This document shows positions 28,527 through 36,610 of a stretch of 64,000 bases of DNA, piece after piece (within the stretch, counting starts at the first letter, position 1; the number at the start of each line of letters is the position of its first letter). A program made the translations under genes and the position numbers. Location of the stretch: assembly GCA_016699325.1 (NCBI GenBank), contig CP064971.1, positions 62,001 to 126,000 on the forward strand, written 5' to 3'. The DNA is from Methanolinea sp. (GTDB taxonomy: Archaea > Halobacteriota > Methanomicrobia > Methanomicrobiales > Methanospirillaceae). The notes beneath the pieces were generated by a model that had not been told where the DNA came from, ran no database searches, and saw only the letters and a program-made list of their open reading frames with translations.

Positions 28527-28859
28527 TCAGAGCGGACCGGTGAGGGTGGGCAGGAACAATCCGACAATGGTGGTCAGGATCCAGACCGCAACGGCGATTA
28601 CCAGCGACTTGAACCAGCCGATCTTGTAGAAGAACTTCAGTGCCAGCAGCCATACGATGCCGGCAATAATGGCCGCGATCCAGCCTTTGCCCATCAGGGA
28701 GTAGGCGATGGTGTATATGATCGTGCCCGTGAGGGCGGCGAGAAGTGCCGTTCCTATGCCTTCTTTTTCTCCGAACAACTTTGCGATGAGGTAGATGATG
28801 ATCGTTGAAATGATCAGCCCGACGATGAACATCAGGGCGGTGAAAACCAAGGATATCAT
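28527..28859 (-). CDS. small integral membrane protein, unknown function
   Basis: A 110-residue, very hydrophobic protein with about four helices: LVFTALMFIVGLIISTIIIY, a Gly/Ala/Thr-rich helix GTALLAALTGTIIYTIAY, WIAAIIAGIVWLLALKFFY and LVIAVAVWILTTIVGLFLP. A charged turn (LFGEKEGIG) lies between the first two. I do not recognise a named family. The frame, codon use and helix pattern support a real gene. It is transcribed towards the serpin gene. Confidence 0.7.
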   Translation of the reverse strand: MISLVFTALMFIVGLIISTIIIYLIAKLFGEKEGIGTALLAALTGTIIYTIAYSLMGKGWIAAIIAGIVWLLALKFFYKIGWFKSLVIAVAVWILTTIVGLFLPTLTGPL

Positions 28860-29463
28860 AGGTCTGCATCTCTTTCCTGGTATTAATGTCTATCTGGCAG
28901 GAAAGGAGGATTATGGGTTATCGCCCCGGAAAAACCACTTGTTTCGGTTCAGCCTGGTTCCTCGGCGGGGAATCACACCGTTTCCGGGACGTGGGGCGGC
29001 GTCTTAAACGGGCCGGCGGTCAGGGTAACACCGATATTCCGTCCTTGTTGCACTCCTGGTGCCTAATAATAGAAGATCTGTATCCAGTCAAGGCCGGAAT
29101 ATGTATCCCGAAAGAGGATCCATTTCACCTGCTCCACCAGTTCCTGGTGGGTGCCTGTTCTCATTACCCGTGCAGGTCCTTCCCGGACCTTCTTCCTGGT
29201 CGTTAACAAGACAGATCCGGGTGCTTAAAAAAAGGTTTACGCATCACCCATGCCCGGCAGTTGAGGAACAACCCTTTTAGTGGCAGTCCCGGATCCTGCT
29301 CATCATGAATGCACGGCAGAGTGAATACCGATACCGGAGTGGCGGTGGGGGGCCAGGTCAGTCCAGGGTAAGGTTCCCAAAGTTACAGGGTCCTGGACCG
29401 TACCGCAACCTGTCGATAAATAAATCCCAACCCGGGATCTCAACCCGGGCGGGCGGGCTCTCG
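28860..29463 (+). other. Intergenic stretch without a recognisable gene
   Basis: About 600 bases between two minus-strand genes. Short frames on both strands show no motif. An A7 run at 29226-29232 reads as an oligo-T signal on the minus strand, though it is too far from a stop codon to be a clear terminator. Confidence 0.4.
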
Positions 29464-30165
29464 TCAGAAATTCTCCCGGACGAGGGGGATGCCGAACGAT
29501 GCAAACCATCTGAGAAAGCGTAGGGGATCCTGCATTGCCGGCAACCTTCCACTCCGCTGGAGGTAGCCGTCCCGGACCGTCAGCCCGCCCCATGCAGCGA
29601 GGATATCCTGCCGGACCCTGTATGCCCTGTCCCGGTATTCGCCGATGGGGATACACCGTGCCAGCCTCCCGGACCGCCCTGGCCGGGCGCGCACGATGAT
29701 GTCGCGGGGATTGCCCTTACGCCGGGTATGGGCATTCTCGTTCCACCGTTCGGGAGGCACGGATGCGGCGGAGAGCACTTCATCGACCTCGTAGAACCCG
29801 ATCAGTGCATAAACCAGCTCCCGGTCTTCCGGCCAGATCGATCGCATCCCCGCGTAAAAGATGATGAAGTCCCCGGGGACCAATGCCTGCAGCGGGATGT
29901 TGCGGGGGTAGCGGTCGCCAAAGGTGAGGTACTTGAAGTCAGGGTCAAGGTGCATGGGTCTCCCCAGAAGATGGGGTGGGAGGGTGATCCCGAAGTCCTG
30001 CAGAGCAGGGATAAGCTCATCGAAGTCCCGGCACAGGCCGTCCCGGATGAGCAGTGGTTCTTCGGGGATGGGGACGTAGACGAACCTTCCCGAGCGGGGG
30101 TCGATGGGGGCATTCCAGCCGCCCGATGTGGAATCTATGCCGACCCGGACAAGGAGCCCGTTCAT
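29464..30165 (-). CDS. Nmad3-like putative nucleotide-modification protein
   Basis: A 233-residue protein starting MNGLLVRVGIDSTSGGWNAP, then FVYVPIPEE, HLDPDFKYLTFGDRYPR and PGDFIIFYAGMRSIW. This pattern matches my recollection of the nucleotide-modification-associated domain 3 (Nmad3) family, predicted to act on modified DNA bases; no member's reaction is firmly known to me. It stands alone here, with no phage or modification genes beside it. The assignment rests on pattern recognition and should be checked by a profile search. Confidence 0.65.
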   Translation of the reverse strand: MNGLLVRVGIDSTSGGWNAPIDPRSGRFVYVPIPEEPLLIRDGLCRDFDELIPALQDFGITLPPHLLGRPMHLDPDFKYLTFGDRYPRNIPLQALVPGDFIIFYAGMRSIWPEDRELVYALIGFYEVDEVLSAASVPPERWNENAHTRRKGNPRDIIVRARPGRSGRLARCIPIGEYRDRAYRVRQDILAAWGGLTVRDGYLQRSGRLPAMQDPLRFLRWFASFGIPLVRENF

Positions 30166-30280
30166 GGATGATATTTGCCATGGAAAGTAAGATAAAATCG
30201 AGCGTGGGATAGCAGGCCGGGCAACTATTCCGGCCCAGTGTTACACAACGATATTGAGGGATACCTGTTTTTGTACACCT

Positions 30281-30600
30281 ATGGATCTCCAGGAATGTAT
30301 CCGGTTTGCCAACGAGAACCCGGGGTAACTTTCATCGCGACAGCCGATGGCGACCAGCCGCGTGCCAGGGCATTTGCAATGTGGTTTGCGGACAGGCCGG
30401 GTTCCTATTACCACACGGGCACGCCCAAGCGTATCTACCACCAGCTGGTGAAGAACCCATCCGTGGATCTCTGTTTTTAATGCCCCGGGTGAACAGGGTG
30501 CCGGGAAGATGATGCGGCGGCGAGTTTTCCTGCAATGGGTGGGGCACCTGGAGCCCCCTGGAGCTCTTCGGTGGGAACAAACAGGGGACGACCGAATGTG
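30281..30600 (+). pseudogene. frameshifted PPOX family gene
   Basis: An ATG at 30281 opens MDLQECIRFANENPG and hits a stop. One frame over, the sequence continues VTFIATADGDQPRARAFAMW, then TGTPKRIYHQLVKNPSVDLC, then stops. A further shift continues NAPGEQGAGKMMR. Joined in this order the pieces form the N-terminal half of a PPOX-type flavin-binding protein (ATxDGDQPRxR, K-x-Y-x-QLxxNPxVxLC). At least two indels separate the pieces, and the rest of the domain is not recognisable, so the gene is dead. Confidence 0.7.
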
Positions 30601-30767
30601 GAGGGCATCGCCGCAGCACGGGCATTTGCACGGGAACCAGAGATCAGGGTTTTGGGGCGATGCCGGGGTCCTGGCACGCATCGCAAACGGTGTCTTGCCC
30701 CGTGCATCATTCTCCCTGCCGGGTGGGTAAAAGATTTATACCGGGGTAGTCCCTCATCCTTTCGGTG

Positions 30768-31088
30768 ATGTTCATGATTCAGGAAGGAGTAACGTTTGAC
30801 TTCGGGTATTGGACTGTAAAACCGGGTCTGGAAGACTTTTTTTTGGAAAAATGGCAGAAATTTGCACAATGGACCCTCAATCACTACAAGGGTATCCGAT
30901 GGGTCTATATGGTCCGCGACCAGGAACGCAGTAATGAATTCATCTCCTTTGCACCATGGGATTCTCCCAAAAGCATTGCTGAATGGCGACAGTCTTCGAA
31001 GTATATTGCGGCTGTTGCCGAACTCAAAGATCTCTGCGAAGGGATCGAACCAGGCACCATGATCGAAGTAACGCACGTAAAACGGTAG
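30768..31088 (+). CDS. antibiotic biosynthesis monooxygenase (ABM) domain protein
   Basis: About 106 residues. The sequence VTFDFGYWTVKPGLEDFFLE, then GIRWVYMVRDQERSNEFIS, then WDSPKSIAEWRQSSKYIAA matches the ABM-type dimeric alpha/beta barrel. Members range from quinol monooxygenases to proteins of unknown role. A TATA-like GATTTATACC at 30733-30742 lies about 30 nt upstream, so the transcript is probably leaderless or nearly so, with ATG codons at 30768 and 30774 as candidate starts. A 278-residue frame on the opposite strand is its shadow. Confidence 0.75.
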   Translation: MFMIQEGVTFDFGYWTVKPGLEDFFLEKWQKFAQWTLNHYKGIRWVYMVRDQERSNEFISFAPWDSPKSIAEWRQSSKYIAAVAELKDLCEGIEPGTMIEVTHVKR

Positions 31089-31839
31089 GGGGGGGTTTAA
31101 AAGCATCAGCCCCGGGTCATCCCACCGGAGAGCTGCCGGATAGCCTCTCTTCCGAATAAATTCAACCGATTCCCTGTATTTTCGGTGTGTATCCTTTTTT
31201 GGAGTAAAACGTCTGGATCTGTTCGCATCGTGGAGATTCCGCGCAAATGCCCTTGCTGCGGCGACGTCCTCAGTATTCCGGGCACTCGGCACAGGTATTC
31301 TGTCGTTTTTCACGATAACAACAGATCTTCATAGCACATTTCGCCTTTGACAGGTCGCGCTTTCACTGTTCGTTCCCCAATTTACTTCCCTTGCATGTCG
31401 CTCCGTTAAAGGCATGGGCATGTCCTGGAGTATGCCTTGCAACATCCGATGAACCGGATGGGCGGTTCCCGATTCTTTGCCGATGCCTCTTCTTGGAACG
31501 TTCTATATCATATGGTGCTGTCTCACTCGACGACTCAGTGAATGACCTGATCTTCTTCTATCAACTTCCTCTTCGTACGAACAGATGACGCACCCTGCCA
31601 ACCGGTGTGCGGTTGGGAGCCGGCGTTTCAGCATCGCCTGGTTGCCAGCCCCCTGCAAGGTTCCATCCGTGAACCATGGTCGGAGGTGGGTGAGTGACAA
31701 AGACCTTTTTTTCCGGTTTCCTCGTGGTGGCAGAGCCCAGGCCATTGCTGCCCTGGCGGAAGTCTCGTGGTTGTAGGGCGGACTCTGGCTACCTGATCGG
31801 GAGTCGATCTCCAGCTCATCGTAACTGCTTCTGCCGCAG
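31089..31839 (+). other. Intergenic stretch without a recognisable gene
   Basis: About 750 bases. A minus-strand frame at 31503-31889 (128 codons) reads through most of its right half and contains CxxC-like and Arg/Glu-rich pieces, but I recognise no family and it overlaps the small acidic gene. The left half holds only short frames. Confidence 0.4.
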
Positions 31840-31968
31840 TCAGACGATGTCCAGTGCCACCAATTCCTCGATCTCCTCTTCCGCTTCATCCTTCGTCCGA
31901 CGGTTCCTTCCAGACCGGCGAGCTGTTTTCGGGTTGAACACTCCTCTTACCCACTCAATAAATCCCAT
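31840..31968 (-). CDS. 42-residue acidic/basic mini-protein coupled to a zinc ribbon gene
   Basis: A small frame whose ATG at 31968 is preceded by GGAGGAGTG, a very good ribosome-binding site, which makes translation likely. The product begins MGFIEWVRGVFNPKTARRSG and ends with an acidic helix DEAEEEIEELVALDIV. It overlaps the end of the zinc-ribbon gene by 14 bases, so the two are probably translated together. No family is recognised. Confidence 0.5.
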   Translation of the reverse strand: MGFIEWVRGVFNPKTARRSGRNRRTKDEAEEEIEELVALDIV

Positions 31969-32137
31969 GTCCGGCACTCCTCCGGGCTTTATTGTCGATC
32001 CTGATAGTTGCTCGACACTGCAGGCACTTAATACGAACGGGTCTCCTGGATCTCCCGATGAGGGCAAGCTTCGTTCCCATGTAGGTCCGCTCGCTGCCGC
32101 ATCGGGGACAGGTCACCCGTATGCTGGTTTCATCCAT
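31955..32137 (-). CDS. small zinc ribbon protein
   Basis: A 60-residue protein. Two cysteine pairs, VTCPRCGSERTY and IKCLQCRATIRI, are spaced about 22 residues apart around a basic linker (LIGRSRRPVR), the pattern of a single zinc ribbon that could bind nucleic acid or a protein partner. The ATG at 32137 has GGAGGGTG just upstream. The next gene overlaps it and starts with its own strong ribosome-binding site. Confidence 0.65.
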   Translation of the reverse strand: MDETSIRVTCPRCGSERTYMGTKLALIGRSRRPVRIKCLQCRATIRIDNKARRSAGHGIY

Positions 32138-32467
32138 CGCCACCCTCCCTGCTCCCGGAAATGGGGGCCGCCGTACAGCCCTCATACCGGAGAGTGTCCT
32201 TTCCTGTCACCCGCTGATCTGTTCGGAACGGCTGACAGTACTTCCGATCTCCGCATGAAGGGAAAAACCAGGGCTGCATGGATGGTGAAAGTGATACGCT
32301 GACCGTTACGGGGCGGCAGAGGCGAGGACCGCTTCATTCAGCAAAAGATCGGATTGTCGTGCTGGTATCCACCGTTATCGCACCCGGATCGGGCGCGTAT
32401 CCGTTCCAGGACATCCGGATCCCCTGCCTATTTATGCGATGCACAACTATCAGGTAGCGATCGAGCC

Positions 32468-32788
32468 ATGAGAAATACCACTGATCTGGTGAACGAGATG
32501 CTTGCCGAGGCAAAGACGGCCTGGCTGATGGCCATTGTCGTGGGATTCGAGACGGAAACAAAGTTTGTGTTCAGCACCGGCAGGCAACCGCTGGAAGAAC
32601 TGAACCAACTGGTTCAGCGTGGCGGATCACCTGTCGGGCTCCTGAAATTTGAGAAGGAAGGGGACATGATCACTGGGAAATACCGCCCGTTTGAGGAATA
32701 TCACGGTGTTCAATGGGTGGAAGAATACCTTGCCGGGCTTCTCGATAATTCCGAGGCGATCATCGCACAAAGCCAGCAGCAGGGATGA
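32468..32788 (+). CDS. conserved-looking hypothetical protein, 106 residues
   Basis: The product starts MRNTTDLVNEMLAEAKTAWL and continues with a mixed alpha/beta pattern (IVVGFETETKFVFSTG, GSPVGLLKFEKEGDMITGKY). It has no signal peptide or membrane helix and is acidic overall. I do not recognise the family. CTATTTATG at 32427-32435 could be a TATA box about 35 nt upstream of the ATG. Codon use and absence of competing frames support a real cytoplasmic protein. Confidence 0.6.
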   Translation: MRNTTDLVNEMLAEAKTAWLMAIVVGFETETKFVFSTGRQPLEELNQLVQRGGSPVGLLKFEKEGDMITGKYRPFEEYHGVQWVEEYLAGLLDNSEAIIAQSQQQG

Positions 32789-32917
32789 AATCATCTCGTA
32801 TTTTTTAAGAATCCGTTTTCATTCCGGGATATGGTGCCATTTATCCCCAAAATCCAATAAGGATTTAAACGGGAAAATATGACCAAACCCACCTGCCCAA
32901 AATATGCCGGGAAAAGG

Positions 32918-33024
32918 TTATATAAAATGAGTAAGGGCAGGAGATGATTACGCCCGATGCGAGTGTGACTTTTTTCTTCATACCCTTCTTCTTCGTTTCA
33001 CAAGGCAGGAGTGGTGGGAGATAA
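32918..33024 (+). promoter_or_regulatory. Strong TATA box followed by a 26-codon frame
   Basis: TTATATAAAATG (32918-32929) is the most canonical archaeal TATA box in the window. An ATG at 32944, 21 nt downstream, opens a 26-codon frame (MITPDASVTFFFIPFFFVSQ...) ending at 33024. A hairpin with a CCCGTTT/AAACGGG stem follows at 33073-33093. Either a leaderless micro-protein or a small non-coding RNA would fit. Apart from this, the stretch 32789-33248 contains no gene that I can see. Confidence 0.4.
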
Positions 33025-33248
33025 CCCGCCTGTTTCTGATGGGATAAAACTCAAATTCGATTGTTGAGTGACCCCGTTTCGTCAAAAAACGGGTATTGCG
33101 GGCACTTTTAAAATCTGAACGGTTGTGGAGGCTGACGATGGGGAGGACGCCCCAGTGAAAGGAGTGATGCTGTTTTCATTACTTCAGTGTGTGGATAGGA
33201 GACCGGATATGCAGGTATCGAAGTGGTGTAGTGTCCTTCCCTGGAAGA

Positions 33249-33366
33249 TCATTCCTCTCCCACTCCTTTTTCACCAACCACCCATTCCATCCGTCTCCTG
33301 CACCGGTAACAGAATTCCGGGCCTTTCCGGTCGGTGTCCCCGATCCAGTTTGAGAAGTACATTACA
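33249..33366 (-). pseudogene. amzA: 3' fragment of the disrupted archaemetzincin gene
   Basis: On the minus strand the sequence continues the frame broken at 35172: YFSNWIGDTDRKGPEF followed by Cys-Tyr-Arg-Cys and RRRMEWVVGEKG, ending at TGA (33249-33251). The Cys-x-x-Cys pair is the second half of the archaemetzincin zinc-site signature. Joining it to the 5' fragment at 35172-35619 after removing the IS and one copy of the 11-bp target duplication restores an unbroken gene of about 185 codons. Confidence 0.9.
33356..33366. repeat. Target site duplication, left copy (11 bp)
   Basis: AGTACATTACA directly left of the IS is repeated at 35172-35182 directly right of it. An 11-bp duplication fits IS4-type elements. 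Confidence 0.9.
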
Positions 33367-33918
33367 TAACCCCCTTTTGAGATCCTGATGGATCCAGCGC
33401 TAAATTAGCATTAATATTCAGAATCAGAGGATAAATGCGCTCCCCGACAAAAAGTACAGTTAATAATCGACTAAAATACAGAAATGAGCAAGATTAAACC
33501 GTAAAATTGATCGTACTCAAGGGAGCATTCATATTTGAACACAAATGAACACTCCCATCATAGTAGATCCCGAAGACCCAAAATGGTTACTCCTCGAACA
33601 GATCATGAACATGACAAGGTCCCGTGTGGTCAAGCAGGCCATGGCACGGCATGGCGTTGTGCCAGTCGAGAAAGCAGGAACAATATTCCGTATCCTTTTC
33701 ATTTCGATGTATTTCTCGGTAGATATCACCTATCTTCTGGAAGAACTCACAAAACGAAGCGCATTACGAAGTTTTGCGCATGTGGCACAGGTTCCCTCTG
33801 CCGCTGTCATCTATCAATTTATCAGCAAAATGAAGGACGATCAATTAGTCTTGCTGATCTCTGATATCCTGAATTCCATGTGCACACGCCCATCCAGGAG
33901 GAACCACAGGAAAATGAT
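33367..33918 (+). mobile_element. Tandem partial copy of the IS4-like element (left 552 bp)
   Basis: These 552 bases are repeated at 33919-34470. They start at the terminal TAACCCCCTTTTGAGAT and break off after codon ~118-120 of the transposase (RKM), where the next copy's terminus begins. The truncated transposase frame (33545-33940) runs on into the second copy's end for a few codons. The left target duplication abuts this partial copy, so the duplication arose after or during insertion into amzA. Confidence 0.85.
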
Positions 33919-35171
33919 TAACCCCCTTTTGAGATCCTGATGGATCCAGCGCTAAATTAGCATTAATATTCAGAATCAGAGGATAAATGCGCTCCCCGAC
34001 AAAAAGTACAGTTAATAATCGACTAAAATACAGAAATGAGCAAGATTAAACCGTAAAATTGATCGTACTCAAGGGAGCATTCATATTTGAACACAAATGA
34101 ACACTCCCATCATAGTAGATCCCGAAGACCCAAAATGGTTACTCCTCGAACAGATCATGAACATGACAAGGTCCCGTGTGGTCAAGCAGGCCATGGCACG
34201 GCATGGCGTTGTGCCAGTCGAGAAAGCAGGAACAATATTCCGTATCCTTTTCATTTCGATGTATTTCTCGGTAGATATCACCTATCTTCTGGAAGAACTC
34301 ACAAAACGAAGCGCATTACGAAGTTTTGCGCATGTGGCACAGGTTCCCTCTGCCGCTGTCATCTATCAATTTATCAGCAAAATGAAGGACGATCAATTAG
34401 TCTTGCTGATCTCTGATATCCTGAATTCCATGTGCACACGCCCATCCAGGAGGAACCACAGGAAAATGATTGTTGATGGATCTGCTATCACTCTGGATCT
34501 CAATGTTTTCAGGAGAAAGTTCAGAAAAAAGGATCTGTTAAAGAAAGATTACCGGTGGGGCTTTTCCAATACGCGGGGATATTATCTCGGTTACAAATTG
34601 ACCCTCGTGATCGAATACCCAACATTGTTACCGCTTTGTGTGCTCCTTCATCCAGGTTCACCACATGATTCTGCTCTCTTTGTAGAGATTATGAACGAAT
34701 TGAGGAGAAGGAGAATCATTCGGAATGGTGACATGATTATTTTCGATAAAGGCTATTTTTCTTCAAAAAATTATCAACTTGGTGTGTTGAACTATAAGAT
34801 CGTCCCGCTCATATTCCCACGAAGTAACTTCAAAATTGAGAAAGCGTTCAGTAAAATGTGTTATCCGCTTTCTGTGTATTCCCCGACATGATGGGGAAAA
34901 GATCAAGCGAGAATATGAGACTCTTCTTGCCAGGCTAAAATGTGAACTGAATCAGTGGACTGACTATCTCGGTATTCGCTCTTTGATCGAAGATTTCTTT
35001 AAATTGGTCAAAGATGCGCTCTCTCTTCAGAGATTGCACAGATATTCACGGAGCTCTGTTGTCAAATTCGTTTGTATTGATGTACTTTTAGCCGGGATGA
35101 TTATTTTAAGCGGATTTCGCTCAAAGAAGAAATTACAGGCCTTGGCTGAATGGTAATCCCGATAGGGGGCT
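33919..35171 (+). mobile_element. IS4-like insertion sequence inserted in amzA
   Basis: About 1.25 kb, bounded by imperfect inverted repeats TAACCCCCTTTTGAGAT (left) and TAGCCCCCTATCGGGAT (right end, read on the minus strand). It carries one DDE transposase frame broken into two. It is markedly more AT-rich than the surrounding genes. The right end supplies the TAG that stops the amzA 5' fragment. Confidence 0.85.
34097..35156 (+). pseudogene. IS4-like DDE transposase, frameshifted
   Basis: The first frame (34097-34891) starts MNTPIIVDPEDPKWLLLEQI and includes the likely first catalytic Asp in MIVDGSAITLDLNVF and the second in IIFDKGYFSSKNYQLG. A second frame (34836-35156) continues KIKREYETLLARLKCELNQ and contains LGIRSLIEDFFKLVKDALSL, which carries the catalytic Glu. 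A +1 shift near 34860-34890 is needed to join them. No slippery heptamer is evident, so a mutation is more likely than programmed frameshifting. Confidence 0.8.
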
Positions 35172-35182
35172 AGTACATTACA
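35172..35182. repeat. Target site duplication, right copy (11 bp)
   Basis: AGTACATTACA, identical to 33356-33366, directly follows the right IS terminus. Confidence 0.9.
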
Positions 35183-35619
35183 CATCCGGGATATTCGCAG
35201 TGGGAAAGGCCCAGGGCATGGCCAAGTTCATGAACCGCCTCGGTGAGGACCCTCCACCGGTACACCTTCGGGTTTGGGGAATCCCCATACCATTCCGGGC
35301 GGAGCCGGAAGGTCGAGATGAGCGCCCGCCCGGTGCAGGCGATACCGAACACGCAATTCATCCTGCCTGAGAAGAGGTCTGCCCCTGTAATGCCCAGGGA
35401 TAGGTCTGCCCCTGAATCCCCTGGCCAAGGGAGGTCGGAAAGGAGCCCGTCTGCCAGGTACTGGTGTCGTTCCGGGTAAAAATGCCGGGGGGAGAGCGGC
35501 ATAGAGGAGCATTCCTCCACTCTGGTAAAAAGGATTTCAGGGATATCCTCCATCAGCCACGAACAAGGGGCAGGATCGACTTCGCCAAAGGCGATGAGTG
35601 CGACCCTGATCAACTTCAT
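35172..35619 (-). pseudogene. amzA: 5' fragment of archaemetzincin gene, disrupted by IS
   Basis: The frame begins with ATG at 35619 (MKLIRVALIAFGEVDPAPC) and encodes the archaemetzincin zinc-protease signature HELGHALGLSHCEYPGCVM before being cut after Tyr by TAG from the IS end. Archaemetzincins are small metalloproteases with a HExxHxxGxxH active site plus an extra cysteine-bound zinc. The remaining C-terminus is at 33249-33366. The ATG overlaps the stop of the methyltransferase gene as ATGA, so the pair formed an operon. A truncated protein keeping the HExxH site but losing the final Cys pair could still be made. Confidence 0.92.
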
Positions 35620-36221
35620 AGCGAACCCGAAGCGATCTTCTGCAGGAGGGCGGCACGGTTTACGAAAAAGAACCGCCGTTCCAGCACGGTAAACCCCGCA
35701 CGCTCCGCTTCGGTGAGGTTTACCTGGAATTCCTTTCCCGTAACGATTACCGGGGGTTCGGAGTAGAACAACCGGCCTTTCGGGGCCAGCAGCAATGCGA
35801 TCTCCCGGAACACGTTCCGGGGGTCCGGGGCTTCGTGTACTACGAAGATTGCAAACGCAACATCGATTGTCCCGTTCATCTCCTGGGGAAGGCCGATAGT
35901 TTCCGGCGCACACCGGTGGGTCATGACCCGGTGCATGAGCCCCTCTTCCTCCATCCGTTCCTTCAGGGTGCGGAGCATATCTTCCTGGAGATCCACGGCG
36001 ATGACCATTCCGGTATCGCCGACTCTTTTTGCAAACTCGCGGGTGAAGAAACCCGGCCCGCATCCAAAGTCGAGGACGCGGTCGCCGGGTTGCACGTAGC
36101 GCCTTGCAAGCCGGCCGGGCTGGTACAGGATTCGCCGGGAGCGGGTATCGAGGTGCCTGGCCCGGGAGGCAGGGAAGACATGGTGCGGGCGGTTGTCCGG
36201 GGGTTTGGCCGCAGTGGGCAT
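35616..36221 (-). CDS. class I SAM-dependent methyltransferase, operon partner of amzA
   Basis: About 201 residues. Motifs are RVLDFGCGPGFFTREFAKRV (motif I), MVIAVDLQEDML (acidic residue of strand 2), and HEAPDPRNVFREIALLLAPK with GRLFYSEPP. The ATG at 36221 has GGTG six bases upstream; a longer frame to 36275 lacks a signal. Its stop overlaps the amzA start by four bases. Archaeal methyltransferases of this group have diverse small-molecule or protein targets, and the target here is unknown. Confidence 0.85.
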   Translation of the reverse strand: MPTAAKPPDNRPHHVFPASRARHLDTRSRRILYQPGRLARRYVQPGDRVLDFGCGPGFFTREFAKRVGDTGMVIAVDLQEDMLRTLKERMEEEGLMHRVMTHRCAPETIGLPQEMNGTIDVAFAIFVVHEAPDPRNVFREIALLLAPKGRLFYSEPPVIVTGKEFQVNLTEAERAGFTVLERRFFFVNRAALLQKIASGSL

Positions 36222-36610
36222 GCTAGCACCGGGTAGCCTTTCAACACTCTTATCCGTTTTGCATCCCCCCTCCACTGAACCGATCGTGTCAATGGCGGGG
36301 GAAAATTGTGAAGGTCGTCAGCTGGGCATTTTTATTCTGCCGAAAGTGAGCACTTTTACAGCGCCAGTGACACCGTCTTTCAGTATGCAGGGACTGTAGG
36401 GTCTCCCCGGGACAGGTGATCAGCGTCCAAATTGGAAAACACGCCGGCAGAACCATGATTTCCCACCATTGATAAGTCCCTGATCGCAGAACACCGGGCA
36501 GATCTGCCTTTACTGCGGCAGATGTTTATCAAGGCGAATCGCTGCCCGGCACCAGGGACACCAGGTCCTGACCGGATTTCGTGAGCATGCTTCAGGCAGT
36601 ACTCTTTCCA
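36222..36610 (+). other. Intergenic target region of IS copy A
   Basis: About 390 bases upstream of the methyltransferase gene with no recognisable frame. The last six bases, TTTCCA, form the left target duplication of IS copy A. Confidence 0.45.

Noticed and set aside
30477..31313. 278-codon minus-strand frame
   Set aside because: It overlaps the ABM-domain gene on the plus strand, has no motif or ribosome-binding site, and is the antisense of real coding sequence.
31503..31889. Possible transposase remnant on the minus strand
   Set aside because: A WFTDGTLQG segment hints at a DDE motif, but the rest does not match a transposase and the frame overlaps a better-supported small gene.
33367..34470. 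Two separate IS insertions side by side
   Set aside because: Only one pair of 11-bp target duplications surrounds the whole block and the first copy lacks a right end, so a tandem partial duplication explains it better.
35170..36063. 297-codon minus-strand frame covering amzA and part of the methyltransferase
   Set aside because: Only its last half (from 35619) is the amzA frame; the upstream part is out of frame with the methyltransferase and is a shadow.
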